Below are positions 43,919 through 53,273 of a stretch of 64,000 nucleotides of DNA, one piece after another. A model generated the notes under the pieces. That model was not told the origin of the DNA and did no database searches. It worked only from the letters and a program-made list of their open reading frames with translations. Positions within the stretch are counted from its first letter, which is position 1; each line of letters begins with the position of its first letter. Source of the stretch: Algoriphagus sp. TR-M9 (GTDB lineage: Bacteria > Bacteroidota > Bacteroidia > Cytophagales > Cyclobacteriaceae); contig NZ_CP115160.1 of NCBI RefSeq assembly GCF_027594545.1, forward strand, positions 3,592,501 through 3,656,500, written 5' to 3'. The position numbers and the translations under genes are program-made.

Positions 43919-45122
43919 GTTGTAACCTCCTTGTTTTGTTTGCTTTTACCACATAATAATCAATCAAAGGAGCGAACACATTCATAAATAGAACTGCTAG
44001 CATGATTCCCTCAGGATATGCAGGGTTGGTCACTCGAATGATTACTGTTAACATACCGATCAAAAGACCGTAAATCCATTTTCCGGTTTCTGTCTGTGAC
44101 GCAGACACCGGGTCTGTCGCCATAAACACCACACCGAAAGCCAAGCCACCCATCACCCAGTGGTACTCAGGAGGCAAAGCCATATATTCATTCACTGCAA
44201 ATAGATTCATCACAAAGCCCATCACATAGGCTCCAGCAAATCCAGAAACAATGATTTTCCAGCTCGCTACACCTGTTCCGATCAGAATCAAAGCTCCGAT
44301 CAAGGCCATCAAAGTAGAAGTCTCTCCTACTGAACCTGGGATCCAGCCCATGAATAAATTGGTAAAGCTGAATAGATCTGCGCCTAGCGCGGTATTGTGC
44401 TGCGCCAAAGCTTCTACTGCCGACTGGGTTCCGTCAACTCCTGCGTTATAAACAACCGAAAGCGCTGTGGCTCCTGAAAAGCCATCTACTGGCATTTTAT
44501 CACCCAAGTAAGTCCAAACTTGATCTCCTGAGATCTGAGCAGGATATGCGAAATAAAGGAATGCTCTGGCTGTCATGGCTACATTCAGGATATTCATCCC
44601 TGTACCACCGAAAACCTCCTTTGCAATCACTACAGCAAACACGGTAGCCAAGGCCACCTGCCATAATGGTGTAGTCGCCGGAACTACCAATGGAATCAAC
44701 ATCCCTGTCACTAGGAAACCTTCGTTGATAGGGTGCTTACGGATCACAGCAAACACTGCTTCGACTAGACCACCTGCTGCATAAGCTACAATTACCAATG
44801 GCAACACCAGCTTCAAACCTACCAGGGTTTTGTCTCCAAAATCCTCCCAAAGGCCTGCGGTACCCCCAGTAGCCAATAGATGTTGATGACCGGTATTGTA
44901 AATTCCAAATAACAAACATGGAATCATGGCAATCACCACGGTGATCATCATTCGCTTCAGGTCAATAGCGTCCTTTACCTGAGCACCTTTGATCCCTGTA
45001 GTATGATTTGGGCTGAAAAGAAAAGTCTCCCCTGCCTCAAACGCGTAATATAATTTCTCAAGCTTTCCACCTTTTTCGAAAAGTGGCTTTTGCTTGTCCA
45101 TTAAATCTCTTAGAAACTTCAT
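43905..45122 (-). CDS. nqrB: Na+-translocating NADH:quinone reductase subunit B
   Basis: A 405-residue multi-spanning subunit that carries covalent FMN and riboflavin and forms the main Na+ path. The flavinylation motif DGFSGATALS gives Thr219 as the FMN attachment residue. The N-terminal cytoplasmic helix (LRDLMDKQKPLFEKGGKLEKLY) and the loop FGGTGMNILNVAMTARAFLYFAYP are conserved. It lies 5 nt after the nqrA stop. Confidence 0.97.
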   Translation of the reverse strand: MKFLRDLMDKQKPLFEKGGKLEKLYYAFEAGETFLFSPNHTTGIKGAQVKDAIDLKRMMITVVIAMIPCLLFGIYNTGHQHLLATGGTAGLWEDFGDKTLVGLKLVLPLVIVAYAAGGLVEAVFAVIRKHPINEGFLVTGMLIPLVVPATTPLWQVALATVFAVVIAKEVFGGTGMNILNVAMTARAFLYFAYPAQISGDQVWTYLGDKMPVDGFSGATALSVVYNAGVDGTQSAVEALAQHNTALGADLFSFTNLFMGWIPGSVGETSTLMALIGALILIGTGVASWKIIVSGFAGAYVMGFVMNLFAVNEYMALPPEYHWVMGGLAFGVVFMATDPVSASQTETGKWIYGLLIGMLTVIIRVTNPAYPEGIMLAVLFMNVFAPLIDYYVVKANKTRRLQRATV

Positions 45123-45127
45123 ATGGA

Positions 45128-46480
45128 TTAACTGTATTGGATTAATTCAATTCCTTTTCTTACTAGCTCTTGCACCGGATGCTTGGACACATCTACAAAC
45201 TCACATAGAGCCAAATCTTCTTCTATGATTTCATAAATCCCCAATTCTTCCATTTCGTCAAAATCATTGGCCATGATGGCCTTCAGAAGATAAACTGGCA
45301 GAATATCCATAGGAGTCACTGATTCGAAAACCCCCGTCTGTACGAAAGCTCTCTCTTCACCTCTGGCATTGGAATCCAGCACATGCTCTTTCTTAGGAGA
45401 AAGGAAGGATAGCAAGCCTAATGCCCTGTGGAAGCTCAATCGGGTAGATGGCTTAGCCCAACCCATAAACTCATAGTAATCGCCTTCCGGAATAACAGTG
45501 ATCTGATTATGGTAGTACCCCAAAAATCCTTCAAGTGCTATTTTCTCCCCGGTAAGTACATTACCTGAGATTACTCTGACATGCCCGGAATTCAAGTTCC
45601 CCTTGACAAAGGAAGAAACACAAGCACCTAGATAGGTCTTCACATAAGCCGGTTTGGTCAGTTCAGAACCTGTCACTGCGATCACCTTAGCAGCATCATA
45701 GACACCTTCCAAGGCAAATTTACCGATCTGGGCTACTCCTTGCGGATTTACTGTCCACGCAATCTCTCCCTTGTTTATCGGATCTAGGTGATGGATCTGT
45801 ACCCCTACGTTCCCAGCCGGGTGCGGCCCTTCGAATTTATTCAGCTGGACACCTTTGATAGCTGAGAATATGGAAGGCACAGCCTTAGCTCCATCCACAT
45901 TGAGATGAACCTTTCCGCTAGTCAGTTTTGCCAGCACATCAAATCCAGCCTGCAGGTACTGCTCTTGCCCCTTAAGGGTGAATGCATAATCTGGAGCTAG
46001 AGGATGGGTATCAAAAGCTGACACAAAAATACTCTTAGGAGTATCTTCCGGATTGGCGACTATACCGTATGGTCTTTGGATGATATTGGGCCATACTCCG
46101 CTTGCAGCCAGTTTAGCCACCAATGCTTCTCTATCCAGAGATGCCAGGTCTAGCTTTTCTGACTGTTCGTGGGTGATGGTACTATCAGCCAAAATTCTGA
46201 TCTCAAGTAGCTTACGCCGATCTCCTCTTTTCACTTCGACGATTTCGCCGGAAACAGGAGCCACATAAATTACCTGATCCATGGCTTTGTCGATCAGGAT
46301 TGGAGTACCGGCCTTTACGGTATCTCCTTCTTTGACAAGAACTTTAGGGCGTTGCAACCCAATAAAGTCAGTCGGCTTAATGGCGAAGGTTTGAGCAGAG
46401 GCGAAGTCAGCCAGCTCTTGCTTAGCCTTTCCCGCCAGGTTGATGTCAAAACCTTTCTTAAGCTTCACTATTTTAGACAT
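45128..46480 (-). CDS. nqrA: Na+-translocating NADH:quinone reductase subunit A
   Basis: A 450-residue peripheral cytoplasmic subunit of the Na+ pump. It begins MSKIVKLKKGFDINLAGKA, as in known NqrA proteins, which supports the start at 46480 over 46519. The lipoyl-like/barrel-sandwich and SLBB-type folds are indicated by KAGTPILIDKAMDQVIYVAPVSGEIVEVKRG. It is the first gene of the operon. The -7 box at 46517-46524 overlaps the longer start and supports the shorter one. Confidence 0.96.
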   Translation of the reverse strand: MSKIVKLKKGFDINLAGKAKQELADFASAQTFAIKPTDFIGLQRPKVLVKEGDTVKAGTPILIDKAMDQVIYVAPVSGEIVEVKRGDRRKLLEIRILADSTITHEQSEKLDLASLDREALVAKLAASGVWPNIIQRPYGIVANPEDTPKSIFVSAFDTHPLAPDYAFTLKGQEQYLQAGFDVLAKLTSGKVHLNVDGAKAVPSIFSAIKGVQLNKFEGPHPAGNVGVQIHHLDPINKGEIAWTVNPQGVAQIGKFALEGVYDAAKVIAVTGSELTKPAYVKTYLGACVSSFVKGNLNSGHVRVISGNVLTGEKIALEGFLGYYHNQITVIPEGDYYEFMGWAKPSTRLSFHRALGLLSFLSPKKEHVLDSNARGEERAFVQTGVFESVTPMDILPVYLLKAIMANDFDEMEELGIYEIIEEDLALCEFVDVSKHPVQELVRKGIELIQYS

Positions 46481-46516
46481 ATCTGTTTTTGAACTATGAG
46501 CTTTTGAAAAACGCCC

Positions 46517-46524
46517 CAAATCTA
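46517..46524 (-). promoter_or_regulatory. Bacteroidota -7 box (TAGATTTG) for nqrABCDE
   Basis: A perfect TAnnTTTG on the minus strand, 36 nt upstream of the nqrA start. Confidence 0.55.
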
Positions 46525-46613
46525 ATAAATAACCTTTTTAATTCGAGGGTATATGAACTTTAATGTTTGAACTTTTAGAAGAATGGCTTTTTGGGTTTTT
46601 AAAGGAATGTATT

Positions 46614-47510
46614 TTAAATCGATAAAACTTCCTCTTCCATGGCTTCTATATGTGATTTTACTTGTTCCATGAGCCACATCGGTGTAGAAGTAGCTCCGCA
46701 AATCCCGATTTTATCACTGGAGCTGAACCACGCCGGGTCCAGTTCTGATTCATTTTCTATAAAGTAACTTCTGGGGTTTTCTCCTAGGCATACCTGATAA
46801 AGCGCCTTGCCGTTAGAGCTCTTTTTGCCCGACACGAATATGATCACATCATTTTCCTCAGCAAAACGCTGCAGCTGAGGCTCTCTGTTGGACACCTGCC
46901 TACAGATGGAGTCATTGGCATTATAATCCACCTGCGTGACTTCACCTTTAGCGGATTTGATTCTCTCCTCTATTTTCTGCGAAAGCTCATAAAAGCCTTT
47001 GGTACTCTTGGTGGTCTGGCTGAACAGTGTCACCGGACGGGTAAAATCAATCTTATCCAGATCTGATTCTTCCATCACCACGATGGCCTTTTCCAAAGTC
47101 TGCCCGGTGAGCCCTATCACTTCTGCATGGCCTTTTTTACCGTAAATAACGATTTGCCCCTCTTCTCTTTCCATCTTATCAAAGGCAGTCTTCACTCTAT
47201 GCTGTAGCTTCAGCACCACTGGACAGGAGGCATCGATCAGCTCTATATTATTCTCAATAGCGGTTTTGTAGGTTTCTGGCGGCTCCCCATGCGCTCTGAT
47301 CAGCACCTTGCAATCGTGCAGATCCGCCAGCTCTTCCCGGTCTATCACAACCAGTCCTTTAGCACTGAGCCGCTTCACTTCCATATCATTGTGCACAATA
47401 TCGCCCAGGCAATACAGCTTGTCGCTCTGCTCCATCTCATCTTCTGCCATTTTTATGGCAAATTCCACTCCGAAGCAATAACCTGAATTTTTATCAATGC
47501 TTACCTGCAT
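46614..47510 (-). CDS. ispH: 4-hydroxy-3-methylbut-2-enyl diphosphate reductase
   Basis: A 298-residue [4Fe-4S] enzyme (LytB) for the last step of the MEP pathway, yielding IPP and DMAPP. The three cluster cysteines are present at 12 (GYCFGVEFA), 96 (DASCPVV) and 203 (DSICRQV). The conserved His40 and His74 (RAHGEPP) are also in place. It is co-transcribed with cmk: the start lies 17 nt inside the end of cmk. The other MEP gene seen here is ispE at 26397-27206. Confidence 0.97.
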   Translation of the reverse strand: MQVSIDKNSGYCFGVEFAIKMAEDEMEQSDKLYCLGDIVHNDMEVKRLSAKGLVVIDREELADLHDCKVLIRAHGEPPETYKTAIENNIELIDASCPVVLKLQHRVKTAFDKMEREEGQIVIYGKKGHAEVIGLTGQTLEKAIVVMEESDLDKIDFTRPVTLFSQTTKSTKGFYELSQKIEERIKSAKGEVTQVDYNANDSICRQVSNREPQLQRFAEENDVIIFVSGKKSSNGKALYQVCLGENPRSYFIENESELDPAWFSSSDKIGICGATSTPMWLMEQVKSHIEAMEEEVLSI

Positions 47511-48198
47511 AGCTATTTTCTTTATCTATGATTTCTCTGGCTTTCTGCACGATCTGCGCCACTTGCTCCACAAAGGTAATATTACTGGTATCCACCTCTA
47601 GGGCATCCGCCACTTTTATCAAAGGACCTACCTCCCGTGTAGAGTCAACCCGATCCCGGGACGAAAGGTTTTCCAGGATCTCTTCCAAAGGCACCAGCTC
47701 TCCTTTTTCTAATAACTCCGCTTGCCTACGCTCTGCACGGGTATTCAAATCTGCCGTCATGAACACCTTGAGCTCCGCATCTGGAAAAACCACAGACCCC
47801 ACGTCCCTGCCATCCATGACCACTCCTTTCTTCTTGCCCAATCTCTGCTGCTGCGCCACCAGTTCACTGCGAATGGCCGGAATAGCCGCGATCTCCGACA
47901 CTTTGTTGGAAACCCGCATCGTACGGATCTCATCGTCCACATGCAGGCCATTGAGGTAAATTTCCTGCAGTTGGGTTTCAGGATTGAAGTGAAACGATAT
48001 CTCCAGGGTCTTCAGCCCCTTGGCAATGTCGTTTGGATTAGCTGAGGAGAGGTAGTTGTTCAAAAAATGGAGCGTCGCCGCTCTGTACATCGCCCCGGTA
48101 TCGATATAGGTGTACCCTAGATCCTTTGCAACTGCCTTGGCCGTGGAGCTCTTCCCACATCCCGAATACCCATCGATGGCGATGACGATTTTATTCAT
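47494..48198 (-). CDS. cmk: Cytidylate kinase
   Basis: A 234-residue enzyme phosphorylating CMP and dCMP. It shows the P-loop AIDGYSGCGKSSTAK, the NMP-binding DTGAMYRA and the VMDGRDVGSVVFPDAELKVFMTA signature. The length is typical. A -7 box lies 37 nt upstream (48235-48242). It precedes ispH with a 17-nt overlap; the cmk-ispH pairing recurs in Bacteroidota (family knowledge). Confidence 0.97.
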   Translation of the reverse strand: MNKIVIAIDGYSGCGKSSTAKAVAKDLGYTYIDTGAMYRAATLHFLNNYLSSANPNDIAKGLKTLEISFHFNPETQLQEIYLNGLHVDDEIRTMRVSNKVSEIAAIPAIRSELVAQQQRLGKKKGVVMDGRDVGSVVFPDAELKVFMTADLNTRAERRQAELLEKGELVPLEEILENLSSRDRVDSTREVGPLIKVADALEVDTSNITFVEQVAQIVQKAREIIDKENSYAGKH

Positions 48199-48234
48199 TC
48201 AAAAACCCGCTTGGTTCGTTTTTTTATTACTGCG

Positions 48235-48242
48235 CAAATATA
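48235..48242 (-). promoter_or_regulatory. Bacteroidota -7 box (TATATTTG) for cmk-ispH
   Basis: A perfect TAnnTTTG on the minus strand, 37 nt upstream of the cmk start. Confidence 0.55.
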
Positions 48243-48327
48243 GTAGTTTTAATCTAAACCTATCCCCTAACCCCGGAAGCTAATCTCTAATCCAGATTCT
48301 CTCCAATTAACAGCCCAGTACTCATTT

Positions 48328-49959
48328 ATGCAGATCCAAGGTCAATTCGTAGACATCCCAAACCGTGAAATCTATACCGTCTCGCTCAGTGTAGCAGATG
48401 GGAAAATCACCCAACTGGAAAAAATAGCAGCGGATCCTTCCTTGCCTTTTATAATGCCCGGCTTTATAGATGCGCATGTGCATGTGGAGAGCTCCATGCT
48501 GGTCCCTGCTGAATTTGCTAGGCTGGCGGTAGTCCATGGCACTGTGGCCACCATTTCTGACCCGCACGAGATCGCAAATGTATGCGGAATGCAAGGTGTG
48601 GAATACATGATAGAAAACGGAAAACAGGTTACTTTCAAGTTTTACTTCGGCGCTCCTTCTTGTGTGCCTGCGACACTATTCGAGACAGCTGGGGGAGAAA
48701 TCAATGCAGCTGATGTAGAAAACCTGATGGCCCGACCTGAGATTCATTATTTGGCAGAAATGATGAACTGGCCCGGGACGGTAAACCGGGATGAGCTGGT
48801 CATGGAGAAAATCAGGATCTCCCAAAAATATGGTAAACCCATCGATGGTCATGCACCTGGGCTCAAAGGCGAATTGGCTGAGAAATACGTAAATGCTGGA
48901 CCTAGCACCGACCATGAGTGCTTTACGCACGAAGAAGCACTGGGCAAAATCAAACTAGGAATGAAAATCGCTATTCGGGAAGGTTCTGCAGCCAAAAACT
49001 TTGAGGCCTTGATCGATCTGATCGATGAGTTTCCAGATCACATTATGTTTTGCTCGGACGACAAGCACCCCGATAATCTTGCGGTTTCTCATATCAATGA
49101 ATTGGCAGCAAGGGCTGTCGCAAGAGGGAAAGATATTTTTCATGTACTTCAGGCTGCTTGCCTAAATCCTATCGCCCATTACTCCATGAATGTGGGCCAA
49201 CTCAGAGAAGGCGACCCCGCGGATTTGATCCTAGTGAAGGACCTGAAGGATTTCCAAGTCATCAGTACCTATATCAATGGAAAGAAGGTAGCTGAAAATG
49301 GAAAGACGCTGATCCAGCCCATCAAAAACCGGATCATCAATAACTTCAACACTTCCCTAAAGAAGCCAGAAGACTTTCGACTAAAAGCTAAAGGATCGAA
49401 TGTCAGAATAATCGAAGCCTTGGACGGACAATTGATCACTCCGAAAATCTCAGGTGAAATACTCATCAAAGAGGGCTTTGCAGAATCGAATCCTGCGGAG
49501 GATATCTTAAAAATCACGGTAGTCAACCGCTACCAAGACGCTCCACCAGCGCTGGCTTTCATTAAGAACTTTGGCCTGAAAACCGGGGCAATTGCTTCCT
49601 CTGTCGGACATGACTCACACAATATCATCGCGGTAGGAATCGATGATGAATCCATCTGCAAGGCGGTAAATCTTATCATCCAGGCAAAAGGCGGAGTTTC
49701 GGCTGTCTCGGGAGATCAGGAAGAGATCCTTCCACTTCCGGTGGGAGGAATCATGTCTGCTTCGGATGGCTACGAAGTGGCCGCTGCTTACACCCGGATC
49801 GACAAACTGGCCAAGGAAATGGGAGCCACGCTCCACTCACCCTTTATGACTTTGAGTTTTATGGCTTTGCTGGTGATTCCGGATTTGAAGCTGAGCGATA
49901 AAGGATTATTTAATGGAAAGAATTTTGCGTTTGAAAAGGTGTTTTTTGCTGATTACTAA
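48328..49959 (+). CDS. ade: Adenine deaminase
   Basis: A 543-residue amidohydrolase that converts adenine to hypoxanthine plus ammonia in purine salvage. Metal-binding GFIDAHVHVESSM, HGTVATISDPHEIANV, the ISQKYGKPIDGHAPGLKG block and CSDDKHPD are as in AdeC-type enzymes; the C-terminal domain (about 370-543) completes the composite barrel with SVGHDSHNIIAVG. The product feeds Hpt, encoded at 61843-62394. It is divergent from cmk; no perfect -7 box is visible upstream. Confidence 0.96.
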   Translation: MQIQGQFVDIPNREIYTVSLSVADGKITQLEKIAADPSLPFIMPGFIDAHVHVESSMLVPAEFARLAVVHGTVATISDPHEIANVCGMQGVEYMIENGKQVTFKFYFGAPSCVPATLFETAGGEINAADVENLMARPEIHYLAEMMNWPGTVNRDELVMEKIRISQKYGKPIDGHAPGLKGELAEKYVNAGPSTDHECFTHEEALGKIKLGMKIAIREGSAAKNFEALIDLIDEFPDHIMFCSDDKHPDNLAVSHINELAARAVARGKDIFHVLQAACLNPIAHYSMNVGQLREGDPADLILVKDLKDFQVISTYINGKKVAENGKTLIQPIKNRIINNFNTSLKKPEDFRLKAKGSNVRIIEALDGQLITPKISGEILIKEGFAESNPAEDILKITVVNRYQDAPPALAFIKNFGLKTGAIASSVGHDSHNIIAVGIDDESICKAVNLIIQAKGGVSAVSGDQEEILPLPVGGIMSASDGYEVAAAYTRIDKLAKEMGATLHSPFMTLSFMALLVIPDLKLSDKGLFNGKNFAFEKVFFADY

Positions 49960-49986
49960 AATTTAAAAATATTATTAAATTTTTGT

Positions 49987-50015
49987 TGCTTTTTACCCCC
50001 CCCACCTATATTGCT
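49987..50015 (+). promoter_or_regulatory. Candidate promoter with C8 tract in its spacer
   Basis: TTG (49987-49989) and TATATTG (50008-50014, one base short of TAnnTTTG) are 18 nt apart. The spacer contains eight consecutive C residues (49997-50004), very unusual in this AT-rich leader. Length changes of the tract would change promoter spacing. Confidence 0.35.
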
Positions 50016-50040
50016 AGTGATCTTTTGGCCAATGATCATC

Positions 50041-50062
50041 TGCGAAATCCTAGGTATTCGCA
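50041..50062 (+). promoter_or_regulatory. 22-bp dyad upstream of the small secreted protein gene
   Basis: TGCGAA and TTCGCA arms flank AT-CCTAGG-TA, whose centre CCTAGG is itself palindromic. It lies between the candidate promoter and the ATG at 50100, so it could be an operator or a 5'UTR hairpin. Confidence 0.4.
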
Positions 50063-50099
50063 AAGTGAATCAATTTTCAAACTTAAATTTTAAAAAATC

Positions 50100-50312
50100 A
50101 TGAAAAAATTAAAATTAAATGGCATCGCCCTAGGTCTACTTGGATTACTTTTCTCCACTTCTTATACACCAACTTTCTCCCAAGAAGCAGGATGTGTAAG
50201 ATGCACTGAAGGCAGTAGAGAGTGTCAAAGAGTCGTTACAGAAGATCAGGATGCCGATGGTAACACTGTTACAACTGTACATATCTTCCACGGGAAACCA
50301 GAAGCATGTTAA
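50100..50312 (+). CDS. Small secreted cysteine-containing protein
   Basis: A 70-residue protein with a Sec signal peptide (about 1-28: MKKLKLNGIALGLLGLLF..., cleavage near TFSQ). The mature part, about 42 residues, has four Cys (GCVRC, REC, and the terminal EAC) and an acidic middle (TEDQDADGN). It ends exactly on Cys. The gene is followed after 57 nt by a lipoprotein gene in the same direction. In Bacteroidota, small secreted peptides of the NVEALA type lie next to TolB-like propeller genes; this one has the same arrangement but no visible NVEALA motif. The function is unknown. Confidence 0.75.
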   Translation: MKKLKLNGIALGLLGLLFSTSYTPTFSQEAGCVRCTEGSRECQRVVTEDQDADGNTVTTVHIFHGKPEAC

Positions 50313-50325
50313 ATAGTTAGTTTCA

Positions 50326-50349
50326 CCGGAAGGGTTTTCATCCTTCCGG
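50326..50349 (+). promoter_or_regulatory. Stem-loop between the small protein and lipoprotein genes
   Basis: CCGGAAGG-GTTTTCAT-CCTTCCGG: a perfect 8-bp GC-rich stem without a T-tract, ending 20 nt before the lipoprotein ATG. It may set the ratio of the two products by partial stopping or by protecting the upstream mRNA. Confidence 0.5.
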
Positions 50350-50369
50350 CTGATAAAAATCCATACCCT

Positions 50370-51392
50370 ATGAGATATATTACATTCTTATTTTTCCTGG
50401 CTATTTTAGCATGTAAACCCAAGACCAGTGAATATGCCAAATCAAATGAATTCCCTATATCAAAATCGATTAGCGGTGTAAGAAATCCAATATCTGATCA
50501 GATTAATCGATCCTTTGAAATTATAACGGCAGAAGATAAATTGATTGTTTCAGATAAAAAAGACGAATATTTATTTACAGTTTTTGATCTTACTACTAAT
50601 GAGTTAACAACGCACTTTGGTCAGATCGGTCAAGGCCCTTGTGAATTTGAATTTCCTACTTCCCTACAATTAATCCATTCAACCGACGGGACAATTGAAC
50701 TTGCCCTATTCAACAGGTCTAGGTGGAGATTTCAAACTCTTGATTTCTCTACTTTTGATTGTATATCCACCCCAAGTAAACCACTAGATTTCAATTTTCA
50801 GAAAGTAGTATGGGTTAGAGATAGCTTGTTTTTTGGAATAGGTATCTTCCCAAATAAATATGCTATTATCAATCAAAACGAATCTAAAGCTACTGTATTA
50901 GACATCCCTTATCCATTCAATGACGAAAACTTAAATTTATCTCCTAACATTGCTATGAACCAACAAGGTGACATTTTTCTTAAGCCTGACAGATCAAAAA
51001 TATTAGTAACCAGTAACTTTTCCCCATTCTTTGACATTATAGATGCACATGACTTTAAAGTCATCAAAAGAATGGAAGGATGGGCTCCTTCAGTATTGGA
51101 TAATGAAAATAGTAATATAATTTCTACATCCCTAAAGCGCGACAACAAATTTGGCTTTATTAGTAGTTCTGTTACTGATGAAAAGATTTATTTACTATAC
51201 TCGGGAAAAAATTTCGATAACAACCCATATTCTAGCAATAAGCTTCACATATATGACTGGGACGGGAACAGAATTGAAGAGATTCAACTTAATATAGAAG
51301 TTGAACAAATCGCTGTTTCTCAAGACGGAAAGAAAATATACACTTACCATGATGATGGCGAGGCTAATATTTTTCAGTTTGATTTAGAATAG
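50370..51392 (+). CDS. TolB-like 6-bladed beta-propeller lipoprotein (BF3164-like)
   Basis: A 340-residue lipoprotein with lipobox LAC (Cys15). The remainder reads as repeated beta strands of a TolB-like propeller, with FGQIGQGPCEFEFPTSLQL being the usual family block (GxxGxGPxEF) and repeats such as ISTSLKRDNKFGFISSSVTDEKIYLLYSG near the end. The family is almost restricted to Bacteroidota and its function is not established. Base composition is more AT-rich than in the neighbouring housekeeping genes, which suggests accessory DNA. It pairs with the small secreted protein gene before it. Confidence 0.85.
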   Translation: MRYITFLFFLAILACKPKTSEYAKSNEFPISKSISGVRNPISDQINRSFEIITAEDKLIVSDKKDEYLFTVFDLTTNELTTHFGQIGQGPCEFEFPTSLQLIHSTDGTIELALFNRSRWRFQTLDFSTFDCISTPSKPLDFNFQKVVWVRDSLFFGIGIFPNKYAIINQNESKATVLDIPYPFNDENLNLSPNIAMNQQGDIFLKPDRSKILVTSNFSPFFDIIDAHDFKVIKRMEGWAPSVLDNENSNIISTSLKRDNKFGFISSSVTDEKIYLLYSGKNFDNNPYSSNKLHIYDWDGNRIEEIQLNIEVEQIAVSQDGKKIYTYHDDGEANIFQFDLE

Positions 51393-51437
51393 ACATTGAC
51401 AATTCTTGTACAAGATTTCACAAGTTTTAGGAAAACC

Positions 51438-51470
51438 AAACCCTCCAGGTTTCGAAAACCTGGAGGGTTT
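51438..51470. terminator. Bidirectional hairpin between convergent genes
   Basis: AAACCCTCCAGGTTT and AAACCTGGAGGGTTT form a perfect 15-bp stem around CGA. It lies between the convergent propeller lipoprotein gene and prfC. The stem is far stronger than a typical terminator; there is no long T-run after it. Confidence 0.7.
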
Positions 51471-51476
51471 ATCTTA

Positions 51477-53057
51477 TCAATACTCCGAAGTAAAATGAAA
51501 CTCTATCTCAGGATAATTATCCATTACCATCTGAAGCCAGGCTTTTGACTCGGCCATAAAGACCAGTTTGCCGTCCTTGTCATGGGCAATGTGACGGTTT
51601 TTGGAACGGACAAATTCATCCAACTGCTTTTTGTCCTTGCTTGTGATCCAGCAAGCTTTGTACAAGTTCATCGGATGAAACTCCACCGTGGCATTGTATT
51701 CGTTCTTTAATCGGAACTGGATGACTTCAAACTGAAGTTGACCGACAGTACCCACTACTTTTCTAGACCCCATATCAAAGGTAAAAAGCTGCGCTACTCC
51801 TTCTTCCATCAGCTGCTGAAGCCCTTTTTCCAGTTGCTTGGTCTTCATGGCGTCTTTATTCACCACCTCACGGAAAATCTCAGGAGAGAAACTGGGAATC
51901 CCCACAAACTGCATATTTTCACCTTCGGTAAGCGTATCCCCGATTTTCAGGTTTCCAGTATCATACAGCCCAACTATATCACCCGGAAATGCCTCATCGA
52001 TCATTTCCTTATCCTGCGCCATAAATTGAGTCACATTGGAAAAGCGTAAAGGTTTTGGCCCCCGTACATGGTTGTAAGGCTTATTTCGCTCAAAGGTTCC
52101 AGAGCAGATTCTCAAGAAAGCAATTCTGTTGCGGTGGTTCGGATCCATGTTCGCATGGATTTTAAATATAAATCCTGAGAATTTCTTCTCATCTGGCATG
52201 ACTTCCCGATCTTCTGTTCTGCGGCTTTTCGGAGCCGGGGATATTTTGATAAAAGTATCCAGCATCTCATTGATCCCGAAGTTATTCACCGCCGAGCCAA
52301 AAAAGACTGGGGCTACTTTCCCTTCCAGGTATTCTGTGGGATCAAAATCAGGGTAAACTCCCTCGATCAATTCCACATCTTCCCGAAGCTGATCTGCATA
52401 GCTTTGCCCGATCAGCTCATCTAGCTTTGGATCATCTACATTTTCAAATTCCTGTCGCACATCACTCAGTTTGCGCTGAGATGGAGTGAACAGGTTGAGT
52501 TTATGGTCAAAGAGATTGTAAACCCCCTTAAAAGTCTTTCCCATACCAATGGGCCAGGAAAGCGGGCGGCATTGAATATTCAGCTTTTGTTCTACTTCCT
52601 CGATCAGCTCGTAAGGATCACGGCCTTCTCTGTCCAGTTTATTGATAAAGCAGATCACCGGTGTATTTCTCATCCGACAAACTTCCATCAGCTTTTCGGT
52701 CTGAATCTCTACTCCTTTCACGCAGTCAATCACCATAATCACCGAATCGACCGCTGTCAACGTTCTATAGGTATCCTCTGCAAAATCCTGGTGACCCGGT
52801 GTATCCAGCAGGTTAATCTTGACGTCCTTGTATTCAAATCCCATCACGGAAGTGGCCACGGAGATGCCTCTTTGCTTTTCGATAGCCATCCAGTCAGACT
52901 TCGTTCCCGTGTCGATTTTATTGGATTTCACTGCGCCCGCAGTCTGGATCGCACCCCCAAAAAGCAACAACTTTTCAGTCAAGGTGGTCTTCCCTGCATC
53001 CGGGTGGGCAATAATGGCAAATGTTCTTCGCTTCTGGATTTCTTCTTTCAAACTCAT
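51477..53057 (-). CDS. prfC: Peptide chain release factor 3
   Basis: A 526-residue translational GTPase that recycles RF1 and RF2 from the ribosome. The G domain shows [18 protein letters not shown] (G1), [18 protein letters not shown] (G3) and [11 protein letters not shown] (G4). Domains II and III follow with the [16 protein letters not shown] block. The start [14 protein letters not shown] (53057) matches known RF3 proteins; the frame extends four residues further (53069), but the -7 box at 53080-53087 leaves little room for that. The start codon follows a 16-nt leader by prediction. Confidence 0.97.
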   Translation of the reverse strand: MSLKEEIQKRRTFAIIAHPDAGKTTLTEKLLLFGGAIQTAGAVKSNKIDTGTKSDWMAIEKQRGISVATSVMGFEYKDVKINLLDTPGHQDFAEDTYRTLTAVDSVIMVIDCVKGVEIQTEKLMEVCRMRNTPVICFINKLDREGRDPYELIEEVEQKLNIQCRPLSWPIGMGKTFKGVYNLFDHKLNLFTPSQRKLSDVRQEFENVDDPKLDELIGQSYADQLREDVELIEGVYPDFDPTEYLEGKVAPVFFGSAVNNFGINEMLDTFIKISPAPKSRRTEDREVMPDEKKFSGFIFKIHANMDPNHRNRIAFLRICSGTFERNKPYNHVRGPKPLRFSNVTQFMAQDKEMIDEAFPGDIVGLYDTGNLKIGDTLTEGENMQFVGIPSFSPEIFREVVNKDAMKTKQLEKGLQQLMEEGVAQLFTFDMGSRKVVGTVGQLQFEVIQFRLKNEYNATVEFHPMNLYKACWITSKDKKQLDEFVRSKNRHIAHDKDGKLVFMAESKAWLQMVMDNYPEIEFHFTSEY

Positions 53058-53079
53058 GGGAGGCATCAAATTAAGGCTG

Positions 53080-53087
53080 CAAAGGTA
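53080..53087 (-). promoter_or_regulatory. Bacteroidota -7 box (TACCTTTG) for prfC
   Basis: A perfect TAnnTTTG on the minus strand, predicted transcription start near 53073. Confidence 0.5.
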
Positions 53088-53273
53088 GGGAAAAAATAGG
53101 TGAAGGGGATTTAAGAATTTAAAATTGAAAAATTAAGAATTGAGACCTTCCTTTGGTACACTTCATCATTCACTGTTTCTCATTCTACATTCATCATTAA
53201 AAAGCTTACTATTATCCAAAATAGCCGAAGTCCCAATTGCCCTCGTAAATCCAAAATCGTAATTCGTAAATCT

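Noticed and set aside
50100..50312. NVEALA-type secreted peptide
   Set aside because: The position next to a propeller lipoprotein fits, but the NVEALA motif is not visible, so the family name is not used.
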